A DNA stretch of 20,000 bases from Pigoraptor vietnamica (taxonomy: Eukaryota; Opisthokonta; Filasterea). Below are positions 9,737 through 19,778 of the stretch, in pieces. Each line of letters opens with the position of its first letter. Position 1 is the stretch's first letter. The stretch lies in assembly GCA_943704525.1 (NCBI GenBank), contig CALSCQ010002683.1, positions 1 through 20,000 on the forward strand, in the 5' to 3' direction. Both the position numbers and the translations under genes were made by a program. The notes beneath the pieces were generated by a model, which was not told where the DNA came from, ran no database searches, and worked only from the letters and a program-made list of their open reading frames with translations.

Positions 9737-10788
9737 TCCTAGGGCTGCGGGGAGCGTACTCCCTTGCTGGCCCTCAACCCCGTGAAGCTGCCATCCGTGT
9801 GCGCACTGCTCCGATTATCGTCACAACGATATGTCGTGTGTGTGTGTGTGGAAATCGCAGAATGAAACGCGCCGGCCAATGTGGCTGCGCCGAGGACAAC
9901 GACGCCCCGCGAAATTGGTGTGTGTTGTGTTCGAAACCAAGAAAAGAAAACAGATCGAGCCCCCAATACCCGTGCGTATCCTTCTGCTATCCCTCGTGAA
10001 AGCTCTCCGGTGCGTACGTGTGTGTGTGTGTGTGTGTGTCTTCGGAAGAGAAGAAAGTTGTGGTGTGTTTGCAAAGAATTGTTTCATTTGGTCCACTGGA
10101 AATGACATCATCAATGCGCCATTTGATCATTCCGTCCCTCTAGATCTACTTAGTATATACTTTTGTTACTATTAAAATATATGAGACCATGCTCCAATAT
10201 ACTACTAAGCTCAATAAATCGAGTACGAGAAAACTTCCGCGTAATTTTTGTATCAAGTTATCGGAACTATTTTCCGCTGTCCGTATCCTCTTATGCGTTC
10301 ATAGGGGTCACGCGGCCCACGCCGAAATAAGCTCTCACGACAACGCACACTCAGAACAACGCACACACACACGCACGCACGCACGCACGCGCACATTCTC
10401 CATGCATTCCAGAGTGTAGGACGTTACGCACCCATAAGCACGCTGGCGCCGTTGTCGCGCTCTCGTGACCTCGATTTCCCCTGCGATTCGGCATTGTTCA
10501 TGGAAGATTCGCTCGCCTTCGGCGCCGTTCCGCGGGCTTAGCGTCACGGAATAGGGTCCGCGAAAGTGCGGCATTGCGTTTTGTTTTGGGACAAGAGAGT
10601 CGGCGACTCCTATTGACTCCGGGGCGACTCCTATTGACTCCGGGGCCGTACTTTGTTGGTCCTGCGTGGCCGAGTGGCCATGGCCGGCGGATAAGGAACG
10701 GTCAGAGCGTGGTCGCATTCATTCGCGGCAGCGCGGCAAGAGCCGCTTTTTTGTGCACGGGGGCGTCTCCGTGCGTGTCGTCGTGCGA
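9737..10788. promoter_or_regulatory. Divergent spacer between MAP3K and TOM1-like gene
   Basis: This 1.05-kb region should hold both promoters and 5' UTRs. CCGCAG at 9750-9745 on the minus strand could end a 5'-UTR intron just before the MAP3K start. An AT-rich island lies at about 10085-10285 in otherwise GC-rich sequence. Short GT runs occur at 9836-9850 and 10018-10040. A 21-bp tandem repeat (10604-10645) and a five-codon upstream frame (ATG at 10680, TAA at 10692-10694) precede the TOM1-like start. Confidence 0.5.
10604..10645. repeat. 21-bp tandem duplication upstream of TOM1-like gene
   Basis: Two perfect copies of a 21-bp unit begin at 10604 and 10625. Each contains GACTCC twice, including ATTGACTCC, which resembles a bZIP half-site core (TGACTC). 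It may be regulatory, but that is inference. Confidence 0.85.
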
Positions 10789-11833
10789 ATGGGGAACCCG
10801 TCGCAGAAGATTCAGTCGTGCGAGCACATTTGCCCAACGGCCATTCTGACGGACGCATGGCCGCTGTGGTTTCTCTGTGAGTGACTCTGCTTGTGCTTGT
10901 ATGTGTGTGTGCTTGTTTGTGTGTGTGTTTGCGTGTTTGTGTTTGTGTGTGTGTGGGTGTGTTTTGGGGTTTTGGGGGGGGGGGGCGTGCGTGTACGTGC
11001 GCCTTCATGCATCGGGCTATTGACTTGTCTCCTATTGTCCTCTCTCGCAGCGTGCCTCTACTTTTGCACGGCCCTCTTTAGCCTCTATCAGCTCTTCTAC
11101 CGCGCCACCTCATGGCGATCACTTCGCTTCACGTCGTTCAGGGTGCGTTTGCTTCTGTGTTGTCTGTGCGGATTGTAGTTGTCGCTTCGATCGTGCGTGT
11201 TTGTATGGTGCTCTCTGGCGTGTCGAGTTCGCGTCGCCGTTTTGCTGTGGGGCAAATTGGGTGCTGTTTTACTACTCTCCTCGAGCGGCAGCTTCAGTTC
11301 CCCAGTCACATCGGCCCCTATTTCACTCTCCCCTCTTCACGCCCGGCGTCTGCGTGCTTACGCCACAAACACACACACACCTGCACACGCGCGCGCGCAG
11401 AACATGTTCCTGTGGCTTGCGTTTGCGTCGATGATGCTGCGCACCGTCCTCTATACCTTCGATTTCAACTGGACGCTCTTTGCGCTCATCTTTGTCGGGA
11501 ACATGGTGCCCATCTTCTGCCAGTTTGCCACGTGAGTGACGCCCGCAAGGGGGATGGGTGTGGTTCGAGTGTTTGCACATGTGTGTGTGTGTGTGTGTGT
11601 GTGTTGTGTGTTGTGTGTGTGTTGTGTGTTGTGTGTGTGTGTGTGTGCGTGTGTGTGTGTCCGTCTGTATGTCTGTCTGCGCGCCTTTGTGCCTGCGGAT
11701 GCGTACGTTACGTGTCAGTTGTCGCTGATTTACTTTGCCGCCGCAGGTTTTCGCTGCTTATTCTGTTCATCGCAAAGTGCCAGCTGATAATGCAGGGGAA
11801 GGAGCCATTGGTGCGTCACACACACACACACGC

Positions 11834-11883
<50 letters not shown>

Positions 11884-11884
11884 G

Positions 11885-11925
<41 letters not shown>

Positions 11926-11976
11926 GCACGCACACACACACACACACAAACACACGCACGCACACACAAACACACG

Positions 11977-12019
<43 letters not shown>

Positions 12020-13261
12020 GCACGCACACACACACACACGCACAGGTCTCGCTCAGCTCACTCCTCCACACATTCCTCACTCACTGTTCCCACGCAGGTA
12101 CAAAAGCGGCTGTACCCTGCGTACGCGACGGTGACGCTGCTCTTCTTCCTCGCGTCGCTGGTGATGTCACTCGTCATCTCTGACCGCATCAACCCCGACG
12201 ACCCAAGCACGCTCGAGCGGGGCTTTGATCGCGACATTTCGCTTTATTCGGCGATGGTTTTTGGAACGCTCGTCATTTGTGGGTTCCTGTCCACGCTCCA
12301 TCCGCCACATGCATGCACACACATCACCCCACCCACTCACACACGGACTCACACACACACACTCACACACACTCACACACACCCATACACACTCACGCTC
12401 ACGCTCACACTCACTCACACACACACACACACACACGCACATACCCACATATGGGGCAGACTCCCTTGCCTCTCTGTGGTCCGTATTTCTTTGACGGGGT
12501 ATACTGAGCGGAGGCCTTCTCTTGCCCTCAGTCGTGGTGCTGTACGGGTATCGGACGCACAAGATGCTCTTCCTCTTTGTGCTCTCCAAGACCAAGCGCG
12601 AGAAAGTGAGTGCGACTTGCGCGGCTGAGAGACTCCCCGTGCGCGCATTGTCGCCGCTGCCCTCTGCAGTCGAGTTACTTTTGCAACAGTCAACCGAAGT
12701 GTAGTGCCTTCTCTTCATATGCCGTGCGACACTGGGCATCACTGACTTGTTTTCGGTCTCTCTGTTACTCGCAGGTGCGGCGGTTCACCATCCTCGTGTT
12801 CGTCTACTTCAGCATTTTCATCATGCGCACGCTGTGGGACGTGTCGTATCTCACGGGCTGGAACGTCATCCAAAACTACCTCAACAAGCTCAACTCGGAC
12901 GACGCCCACCACAAGAACGAGATTGCGTACTACATTTCGTCGCTGGTGCGTGCGCGTGCGTCTGTGTGCGTGTGCATGCGTGCATCTTGCATGCTTGCGT
13001 TCTGGCGCCGTGCCGCGTGCTTGTGTGTCTGTGTCCCCTAATGTCCGTGTTGTGCATGTGCGCCTGCAGGTGATTTCTCACTTTCCGCCTTCTTCGCAGG
13101 TCTTCTATTCGATCGTCGAGGTCATGCCGACCGTTTTTCTCCTCTTGTCGTTCTACCTTTGGCTTCCCTCGGGGCCTCTGGTGCAGCAGGACGGCTCGCA
13201 CCAGCCCATCCTCGCCCCCATGCGAACGGGCTCTGACGACGTGTGCACAATCGACGCGTGA
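10789..13261 (+). CDS. Seven-helix membrane protein, THH1/TOM1/TOM3 family
   Basis: Exons: 10789-10876, 11051-11142, 11401-11531, 11747-11810, 12098-12278, 12532-12605, 12775-12945, 13100-13261; the sum is 963 nt, 320 residues plus TGA. Seven hydrophobic segments fall at about 24-46, 62-83, 86-120, 133-153, 171-196, 213-235 and 268-292. The C-terminal VFYSIVEVMPTVFLLLSFY matches the family's last helix (IYYLLVEVLP-type), and the segment FTILVFVYFSIFIMR matches the preceding one. The length is close to plant TOM1 (about 290). Plant members sit in vacuolar and endosomal membranes and are known as host factors for tobamoviruses; the native role is poorly defined. The start ATG begins MGNPSQK; a longer in-frame reading upstream lacks an ATG. 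The last exon has two in-frame acceptors: 13069 would add ten residues, and 13099 fits the family better. Family call from recalled similarity, not a search. Confidence 0.8.
11579..11661. repeat. (GT)n microsatellite in TOM1-like intron 3
   Basis: GT dinucleotides, broken by regularly spaced TGTGTTGTGTG steps, start about 45 nt after the donor at 11532. Confidence 0.95.
11816..12047. repeat. Compound (CA)n array in TOM1-like intron 4
   Basis: About 230 bp of CA repeat begin immediately inside the donor (GTGCGTCACACA at 11811). A higher-order pattern is visible: the interruption aaacacacgcacgcacac recurs near 11876, 11918, 11947, 11967 and 12011, separated by pure CA runs of different length. 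The array fills most of the 287-bp intron. Confidence 0.97.
12301..12445. repeat. CA/CACT-rich simple repeat in TOM1-like intron 5
   Basis: Imperfect CACACT, CACGCT and CACACA repeats fill the middle of the intron between exons ending at 12278 and starting at 12532. Confidence 0.9.
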
Positions 13262-13876
13262 GTGAGGCGCCGTTGGGCTTCAAGCGTCGCATCGAGTGCG
13301 CGTGTGCGCCTGCGTACGTGGGCGGTTGTGGTTGTGGGTGCGTGCCAGTGCTAGTACCTCTCCGGGACCGTTCCTTCGTACGCCACCCGTCGTTGACTTG
13401 TATATAGAGCGATTCGATGTGCATGTCGTTTATCGTTCCTTTCCTGCGTTGCGCTGCTGTTCGTCTGCCTCGCGTTCTCCCTCTGCTATTGCGTTCATGC
13501 GTGCGCGTCCCCATTATTTTCGCTTGTGTCCGTTTGTTGCTGCCGATTGCTTCCCCGGTGCTATTGTATGGTGGTGATGGCATAAAGTGCGCCAGTACAA
13601 GGCGTATGGAACATGGTGGCGGATTTACGTGACGACAGTCTATTGCGCACATAGCACGCAACCAATCGTCACGTGACACTGGAATTGGCCACAGTCAAAC
13701 GGCAAAGAGAATTCTGTATACATTTGCGACACGGTTGCACGCACTTTCACGACATACGCCCCACGCACATGTTCTCGTACACCGCAGAGCGCAGTCCTCG
13801 CACGCTCTGATACGCGCGCAACATCAGAAAAGAGGAACACGCGGCGAACGACGACAACAACGCGACGCCAAGGGGG
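13262..13876. other. Convergent spacer, 3' ends of TOM1-like gene and IFT81
   Basis: The 615 bp between the two stop codons should contain both 3' UTRs. I see no AATAAA on either strand and no repeat or RNA gene. Several short open frames are present but none resembles a protein. Confidence 0.5.
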
Positions 13877-15883
13877 TCAGAGAATGAGGTGGTCGTGCAT
13901 CTCGGCCTCCGCGCGCCCCTTCCTCGCGCCTCCCTGGCGCTCGAGCTGCTGCCGCTGCATGCACTCAATCTTGCACTGCATGAGTTTGCGGAGGTCGCGG
14001 CACATTTGCAGTTGCCGAAGGTTCGGCTCAAAGCTCTCCTTGAACGAGCGCTGCTTCTCGCGGAGCACCTTGCCGAGGTTGTCCTGCTCCTGGATCTTCT
14101 TGGTGATGAGGTCGCGGAGAGAGTCGCGCCGGTGGTCGTGGTGTCCCTCGCTGTTCGACACGTACGTCTTGAGCTCTTCCATCGCGCGCATGAGATTCTG
14201 CTCGACTATCTGCGTCATGCAGTTGAGGTAGTGGTACTGGCTCTCGTTGCGGGCGCTGCGTGGGCGCGACACCCAAAGAAATCTTTGTGTAAGCAATGGA
14301 AAAAGAATGCTCCACTGTCACCGCACACACCAGCGCCTGCACACGACAATTTCCTCTGTTCGACCATTAATCCGCGTCGATGGGTCCAAGCGACAGAATG
14401 GATTAACCTTAACCCTAACCCTAAGCGCATGCTACCAGCGCCACTGCCGCGCACACGCACTCACCAGTCGGAGCGCAGCTGGCCGACCTCCTGCTCCACG
14501 CGCCCCTTGCTCGTGTCCAGGTCGGCGAGCTTGCGTTCGTACGTCGCCTTTTTCTCCTCATACACCACCTGCGCAATTGGCAACAGGAGAGAGTAAGCGG
14601 CAAGAACGAGCATAGCACAGGCGGTGGGTCAAGTGCGCAAACGCGCACATCGAAGCTCTTCCATCCGCATTCTCCCACACACGCTCCCGCGCACACGCGC
14701 ACACAACCGCTCTCACTCTCACGCCAACGCACCTCGAGCTCCTGGCACTGCTGCCGGTGTGACCGCAGCTCGCGGATGACGGGGCTGAGCTTGGCCTTCT
14801 TGTCGGCAATCGCCTGCATGATCTGCTTGACCATGTCCGAGATCTCGGTAAGAGTGCGCCCCTTCTGCTCGTCAATGTCCTCCTTCGCCGCGGACACGGC
14901 CTCGAGCGTCTCCTGCGGGGCGGCACGGATGCAAGACAGGGTGGAGTTAGGCGGTGAGCATCAGCACGTCGGAAGGCGATCGACGGAGGCGCCGGTAGAC
15001 ACTAACTCTTCTGTGCGCGGCGACATATGCCTGCATGCACGCACGCACGCACGCACCTGCGTCTGCTGGTATCCAGAGACGCCCTTCTTCGACTCCAGCT
15101 TCGAGAGCAGTTCCTTGACGTTCTCATCGCGCGACCGCAGCACCTCTTCTGTGCGCCCGAGAACGACGAGCTCTGCGCGCAGCTCGGCCAGCTCTGCCTT
15201 CTTTCGCTTGTACGTGCTGCTCTTCGTGCGAAGCTGCGCGACGTAGCGCTTGAAGTCGTCGCCTGCACGGAGTGCACACATCAGCACCAATCTATGGGAA
15301 ATGCACACGGACAGAGAGCAAAGGCAAACAACGACAAGCACTAGGCACACAGTGTAACCACAAGCACACAGATAGAGAGGAGGCAGTCAAACAACCACAT
15401 GCACGCACACAGGCAGAAAGGAAAAGGGCGCGCAGAGAGAGCAGGCCACACGCACCCTTGAGCATCTTGGCCTCGCCCTCACCGCCCTTAGTCTCCTCGC
15501 GCTTCCTCTCAATCTCCTTCTCGAGGCCAGCGAGCTCCGCCATCGCATCCTTCAGCGACTCGGCAGTCGAATTTTTCTTTCGCTCAATGATGGACGCCTG
15601 GCGAGGGCCGTGTGTGAGCCACTTGACACAACGATAAAGCGAACCCACGCATTTCGTGCATTAATACCGTCGCAGGAGATGTTACTAGCATACGACGTCT
15701 CACAACACAAGTGTGCGGAGATGGAGGCCATGCTATACTATGCGAGGCACAAGCGCATGCGGACCTGTTGCCTGAAGAGAGCGAGCTTGTCGTCCGCAGG
15801 TTCGCCGCGAGCCATGCGCTTCTCCACATACGAATTGATCTCGGCGCTGTAGCGATTCGTATCCACCGTGTCAGTCAGGAATG

Positions 15884-15956
<73 letters not shown>

Positions 15957-18429
15957 CGTGTGTATGCGTGCGTGTCTGTATATGTGTGCTGTGCTTGCGT
16001 GCACACACTGTCGCACTCACTTGAGCTCGTGGATCTGGTCCTCAAGGCCCCGCAGGTCCGCGTCCGACATCATCGGCTCGGAGAGTATCTTGCTCATCTC
16101 GACACACTGCTTTCGCTTCTCTTCGATCGCCTTGGGCAGCTTCTCCGCCACGAACATCCTGCGTTGCATTTGCGTCACATGCGATGAGAAACGAGGTGGC
16201 GAATGCTGAATGTGCCCTTTAAGTAAGCGTGTGCCATGCCAACGCAGGCTCTGAACACGAAAAGTTACATGGCATTTGCGGAGGCGAAACAGCGTGAGCA
16301 ATGAGGTATCACGCACACCACACGCGCAGAGCGTATGCCATACACAGCCGCGCACCACACCCACTTGTTCATGCGGTGCTCCTCCTGTATTCGCTTCAAG
16401 AGTGCCTCGGGATTGCCGCCAACCGACGCCGTCCGCATTTCCTTGAGCGTGTGGACGGCCTGCGTGTACCTGCGCAACAGCCGCACAAAAACACGTGGGC
16501 GTAAGCATGGTGTATCGACAACGACCCACGACACGGACAGCGACGAATTTACGAGCCAGACACGCAATCTCGGCACATAACTACAGCAACGCGGGTGATG
16601 GCACGTGACGAGCGTACCTCTGCTCGGCGTGGAGGAGGCGGTTCTTCTCGTCCCGCATGCGCGCTTGGAGCTCCTGCTGGCGGTCGCGCTCCGTGCGAAA
16701 GTCGCGCGCGGCATCGAGGTACTGGACAAAAAGGCGCGTCGTATTCAACATAAGGAACAGAGACCTTGCCACACCCACTTTCGACACGAGTGGCTCAGAA
16801 CACACAACATGCTAAAGCGTCAAGCGTGCAACATGCGTGCGTTACTACGTGTCGCTGAGGCGCGCATACCTTCTCGTGTCCCCGCACGGCCTCGATCTTC
16901 TTCTTGGCCTTCTCGACGCGCCTCCGCAGCTGCTCGCGCTCCTCCTCCATGTTCGCAATGTCCCGCTTGATCTCAGCTGGGCTCAGGCCCGTCCCTCGAA
17001 AGCCCTCGACCGTCTTATGCAGCGTCTGTGTGTGCCGAGTGCAGTGGTCACGTGAGAAGAACGTCGCGTATTGCAGTGCGGCTGTTCTCAGGAACGATGG
17101 GTGCTGTACAACACGACATCGATGGTACCCATGCGCCGGCACACATCGACGCACACATCCGCATTACGCTCCCCTGTCACGCGCACACGCGCATGAGGCG
17201 GCCCCGAGTGCCCACCTTGAACTGGGCGACGAGCTCTCGGTACTGCTCGTGGACCTCCCCGATCGTCTCATCGGCGAGAAACTCGTCGGGCACCTCGATC
17301 TGGACAAGAAAGCGTGCAAGGTACGCGCGCTTCCTGCAGGCAGACGCAAGAGGGAACGCAGCGTAAGCCCATGTGCGACAACACAGGCCGCGATGCTAGA
17401 AGAGTATTGAAAAGTAACAGTTGCGGAGAGACAGTTGGCGTGGACGCGGTAACGTAACGAACCGAAGGTCGTCCACGCGCTGGAGAATCCAGTAGAGGAG
17501 TGGGTAGATGGCATCTCGCTCGCCCTGGACGAGGTCCTGGCGGAACGTGGCACTGGGGACGGCGAAGGAATGAGTGTCCACTCGCACGTGACAGGGGACA
17601 GCAGGCGCAACAGGGCACACGGTACAATGGAGACGTGCGCGACAACAGCGATGAACACCGAAGGAAAACAGCGCGCATGCCGACACCCAACCACACATTA
17701 ATGACATGCGCCACTGCAGCACAGCCGGCAATTCAAGGCCTCATCTAATGTCACAGCGACGCAATTGGACAGATCGGAACCAAGGAATCCCTCGCCACGT
17801 GACCGCGTATCGCCCACGACGAAGGTTCACTGACGGCACGCATCTGCCAGCGTCGGTTGAAATGGCGCAACAAGGGGTACAGCATCACTCACGGGTCGCG
17901 CTTGGGCTGGTACTTGAGCACGCGAAGGAATTCAAGCATGCGGAACGCCGTCTGTTCGGGGAGCTCGTCGCGAAGATTGACTTTTTGCTGCGAATTGGTG
18001 GCCACGTAAGGAGAGAGTGCAGTGCAGACACGTCATGTATGCCTGACGCACATGCACATGCACACACACGCGCACACATACGATACACACGCACACACAC
18101 GCACGCACATACTACCAAACGTTCTCCAACACAGCGTGCGCACACAGTGGCGACTCGGAACCCACCAGCGGCGACAACTCCGCGAAGACGTCGTTGAGCA
18201 ACTGCAGCAATTGGAGGCCATTGCGCCCGAGCTCGTCGAAAGTGACGAGCGTGAACTTGCGCGAGAATGGCGGGCTGTTCAGCTGCTCGATGATGAACTT
18301 GACCTGCGGCGAATCAGCACAGCGCACAAATGCATAAGTTCTCGATGCAAAACCACATCGCCAAACCAGCGAGATAACTCGTCCAGCCACAGAATCCGCA
18401 CGAGCGCGCACCTCGTCAACGTTCGACAT
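13877..18429 (-). CDS. IFT81: Intraflagellar transport protein 81 (IFT-B core subunit)
   Basis: Exons: 18429-18412, 18303-18166, 17987-17893, 17552-17463, 17333-17216, 17025-16870, 16721-16618, 16469-16365, 16158-16021, 15846-15765, 15597-15456, 15262-15057, 14912-14733, 14568-14465, 14255-13877; the sum is 2055 nt, 684 residues plus TGA, against about 676 in human. Residues 1 to about 125 are the calponin-homology-like domain ([42 protein letters not shown]); basic residues K77, K81, R82, K115 and R116 lie where the human domain contacts tubulin, by recalled similarity. The remainder is coiled coil that pairs with IFT74: [40 protein letters not shown] and [10 protein letters not shown] are family signatures. 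In the IFT-B complex this pair carries tubulin to the growing tip of the cilium. The family match runs through every exon, and phases agree at all 14 introns. Exon 1 encodes only six residues. Confidence 0.97.
14403..14424. repeat. Interstitial telomere-like repeat in IFT81 intron 14
   Basis: Four tandem CCCTAA-like units (TTAACC, TTAACCC, TAACCC, TAA) lie between exons 14465 and 14255, close to the donor. This is the C-strand form of TTAGGG, with the first units diverged. Confidence 0.8.
15885..15962. repeat. (GT)n microsatellite in IFT81 intron 9
   Basis: A nearly perfect GT run of about 67 bp is followed by GTGCGTGC variants. On the minus strand it is a CA tract upstream of the 3' splice site of the exon starting at 15846. 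Confidence 0.97.
18045..18112. repeat. CA/CGCACA-rich repeat in IFT81 intron 2
   Basis: Imperfect CACACG and CACATG repeats lie in the middle of the intron between exons 18303-18166 and 17987-17893. Confidence 0.85.
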
Positions 18430-18921
18430 TTTCGCGATCGAGCAGCCTCAAGGCCGGTACCACTCGAAACTACGGATATCCGCGCGCCACAGCTGGCGAG
18501 TGCTGCGGCCCCAGCGCAGCCAGTGTCCACCCTTGGACTGCCCACGCACGCACAGAGCAGCCCGTCGCACGGGGGTAGTGCCGCGTGCGAGAGTGAGCGG
18601 CGTGAAGTAAGGGCGACACACACACACGCACACACACACACACCCTCTCTCTCTCTCTCGTACCGTTTGAAACAGTTTTGTGGCTGTGGAATTTTTTTGG
18701 CGAGCCACAAGGGGCTCTACTAGCAGCTCAAGGCCGTAATAAATTTTGTTCAGTATGGAATTTGTATGAAAATGGGGCTTTGAATAATTACCCAATAGTC
18801 CTGCATTCCTGTAACATTTTGCCGAGATCTCGGTTAAGCCATGTAACGGAAATGTTACTCACCCTCTGGATTCAAAAACTACTGACGTGCACTCCCTCTG
18901 TCGGCGCACTTTAACACGAAG
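18430..18921. promoter_or_regulatory. Divergent spacer between IFT81 and membrane-protein gene
   Basis: These 492 bp separate two start codons on opposite strands and probably hold a shared promoter region. A CA run followed by a CT run lies at 18617-18659. From about 18680 to 18870 the sequence turns AT-rich. A perfect 12-bp palindrome (CCGAGATCTCGG, 18822-18833) is flanked by GTAACAT (18811-18817) and its inverse ATGTTAC (18852-18858). A second inverted pair is GTAAC (18843-18847) and GTTAC (18854-18858). Confidence 0.5.
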
Positions 18922-19725
18922 ATGGACCTCTCACGGGGGCGTGCGTCGTCCTTCCCTCTCTTTACAGAGACGGCGCTGCTGTACCTGCCTCTCGTGTATG
19001 GGTCGTTTCGGCTCGGCGCCCTCTTTCCGGAGACATGGGTTGGGGTGATGGTCGCGCTGTTCGCCGTCGTCACGTTCGGTGGGTGCGACACCTCGCGTCA
19101 TCTCTGCTTTGCGCGATGGCTGACGCATTTGTTTATGCGCAGCCTTCGTGACCGAGGGCCGTAATCTTGGTCATTCGAACGGCATCTTCCGTCTCAACGT
19201 GCGTCTGCGGTTCTTTGGCTGCGTTTCCTTCTTTCATCATGGAAACACTTACATATGATGACTCGCACACTTTTTGTGCATCTGACCGTTGATCTGTGTA
19301 CGTGCACAGGCGCGACCAGGTCTTGCGGTGGGCGCTGGGTTGGTTCCCCTCGCTCTAATAGGTGCCATTGTTGCGCGCGGTGCGGCGACGGGGCGCGATG
19401 CCACGTTGGGTATGTGTTCTCTTGGAGTGTGCACTCGCGAAGCTCAGTTTGCAATTGTATTCGAGAAGCTTCTCTTGCTATTGTACCATAGCGGATTGCC
19501 TCGCGACCTTCTTTGCTGTCACATTCGCTCACGTACAAAATGCCTCACTGCGTCGCCTAATAACGACGAAATATTTTTTTTTACGGGCGCAGATCTCCTG
19601 TCGTATTACCTCCTCCTCGCCATTGCCATGAGCGCCGTGGGCGTCACGCGTCACGTGCGCGTCATTCAGCTCGCGATTGCCTTCCTCCTCGTGCCATCGG
19701 TCGCCAGTGCGCCGCAGTGTGAGCG

Positions 19726-19778
<53 letters not shown>

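Noticed and set aside
10437-10502. Minus-strand frame MNNAESQGKSRSRERDNG ending at a GTGCGT donor
   Set aside because: It looks like a possible first exon, but I found no continuing exon in the AT-rich sequence that follows, so I did not call a gene.
10664-10700. tRNA-like start (GTGGCCGAGTGGCC)
   Set aside because: No matching acceptor or T-arm follows at the right distance; it sits in the 5' flank of the TOM1-like gene.
11735-12628. Long open frames of alternating Thr-His or Cys-Val
   Set aside because: They are translations of CA/GT repeats inside introns, as are similar frames near 1-500, 8460-8550, 15870-16000 and 19730-19800.
13884-15246. Plus-strand open frames opposite IFT81 exons, some over 150 codons
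   Set aside because: They are antisense shadows of GC-rich coding exons; the minus strand matches IFT81 throughout.
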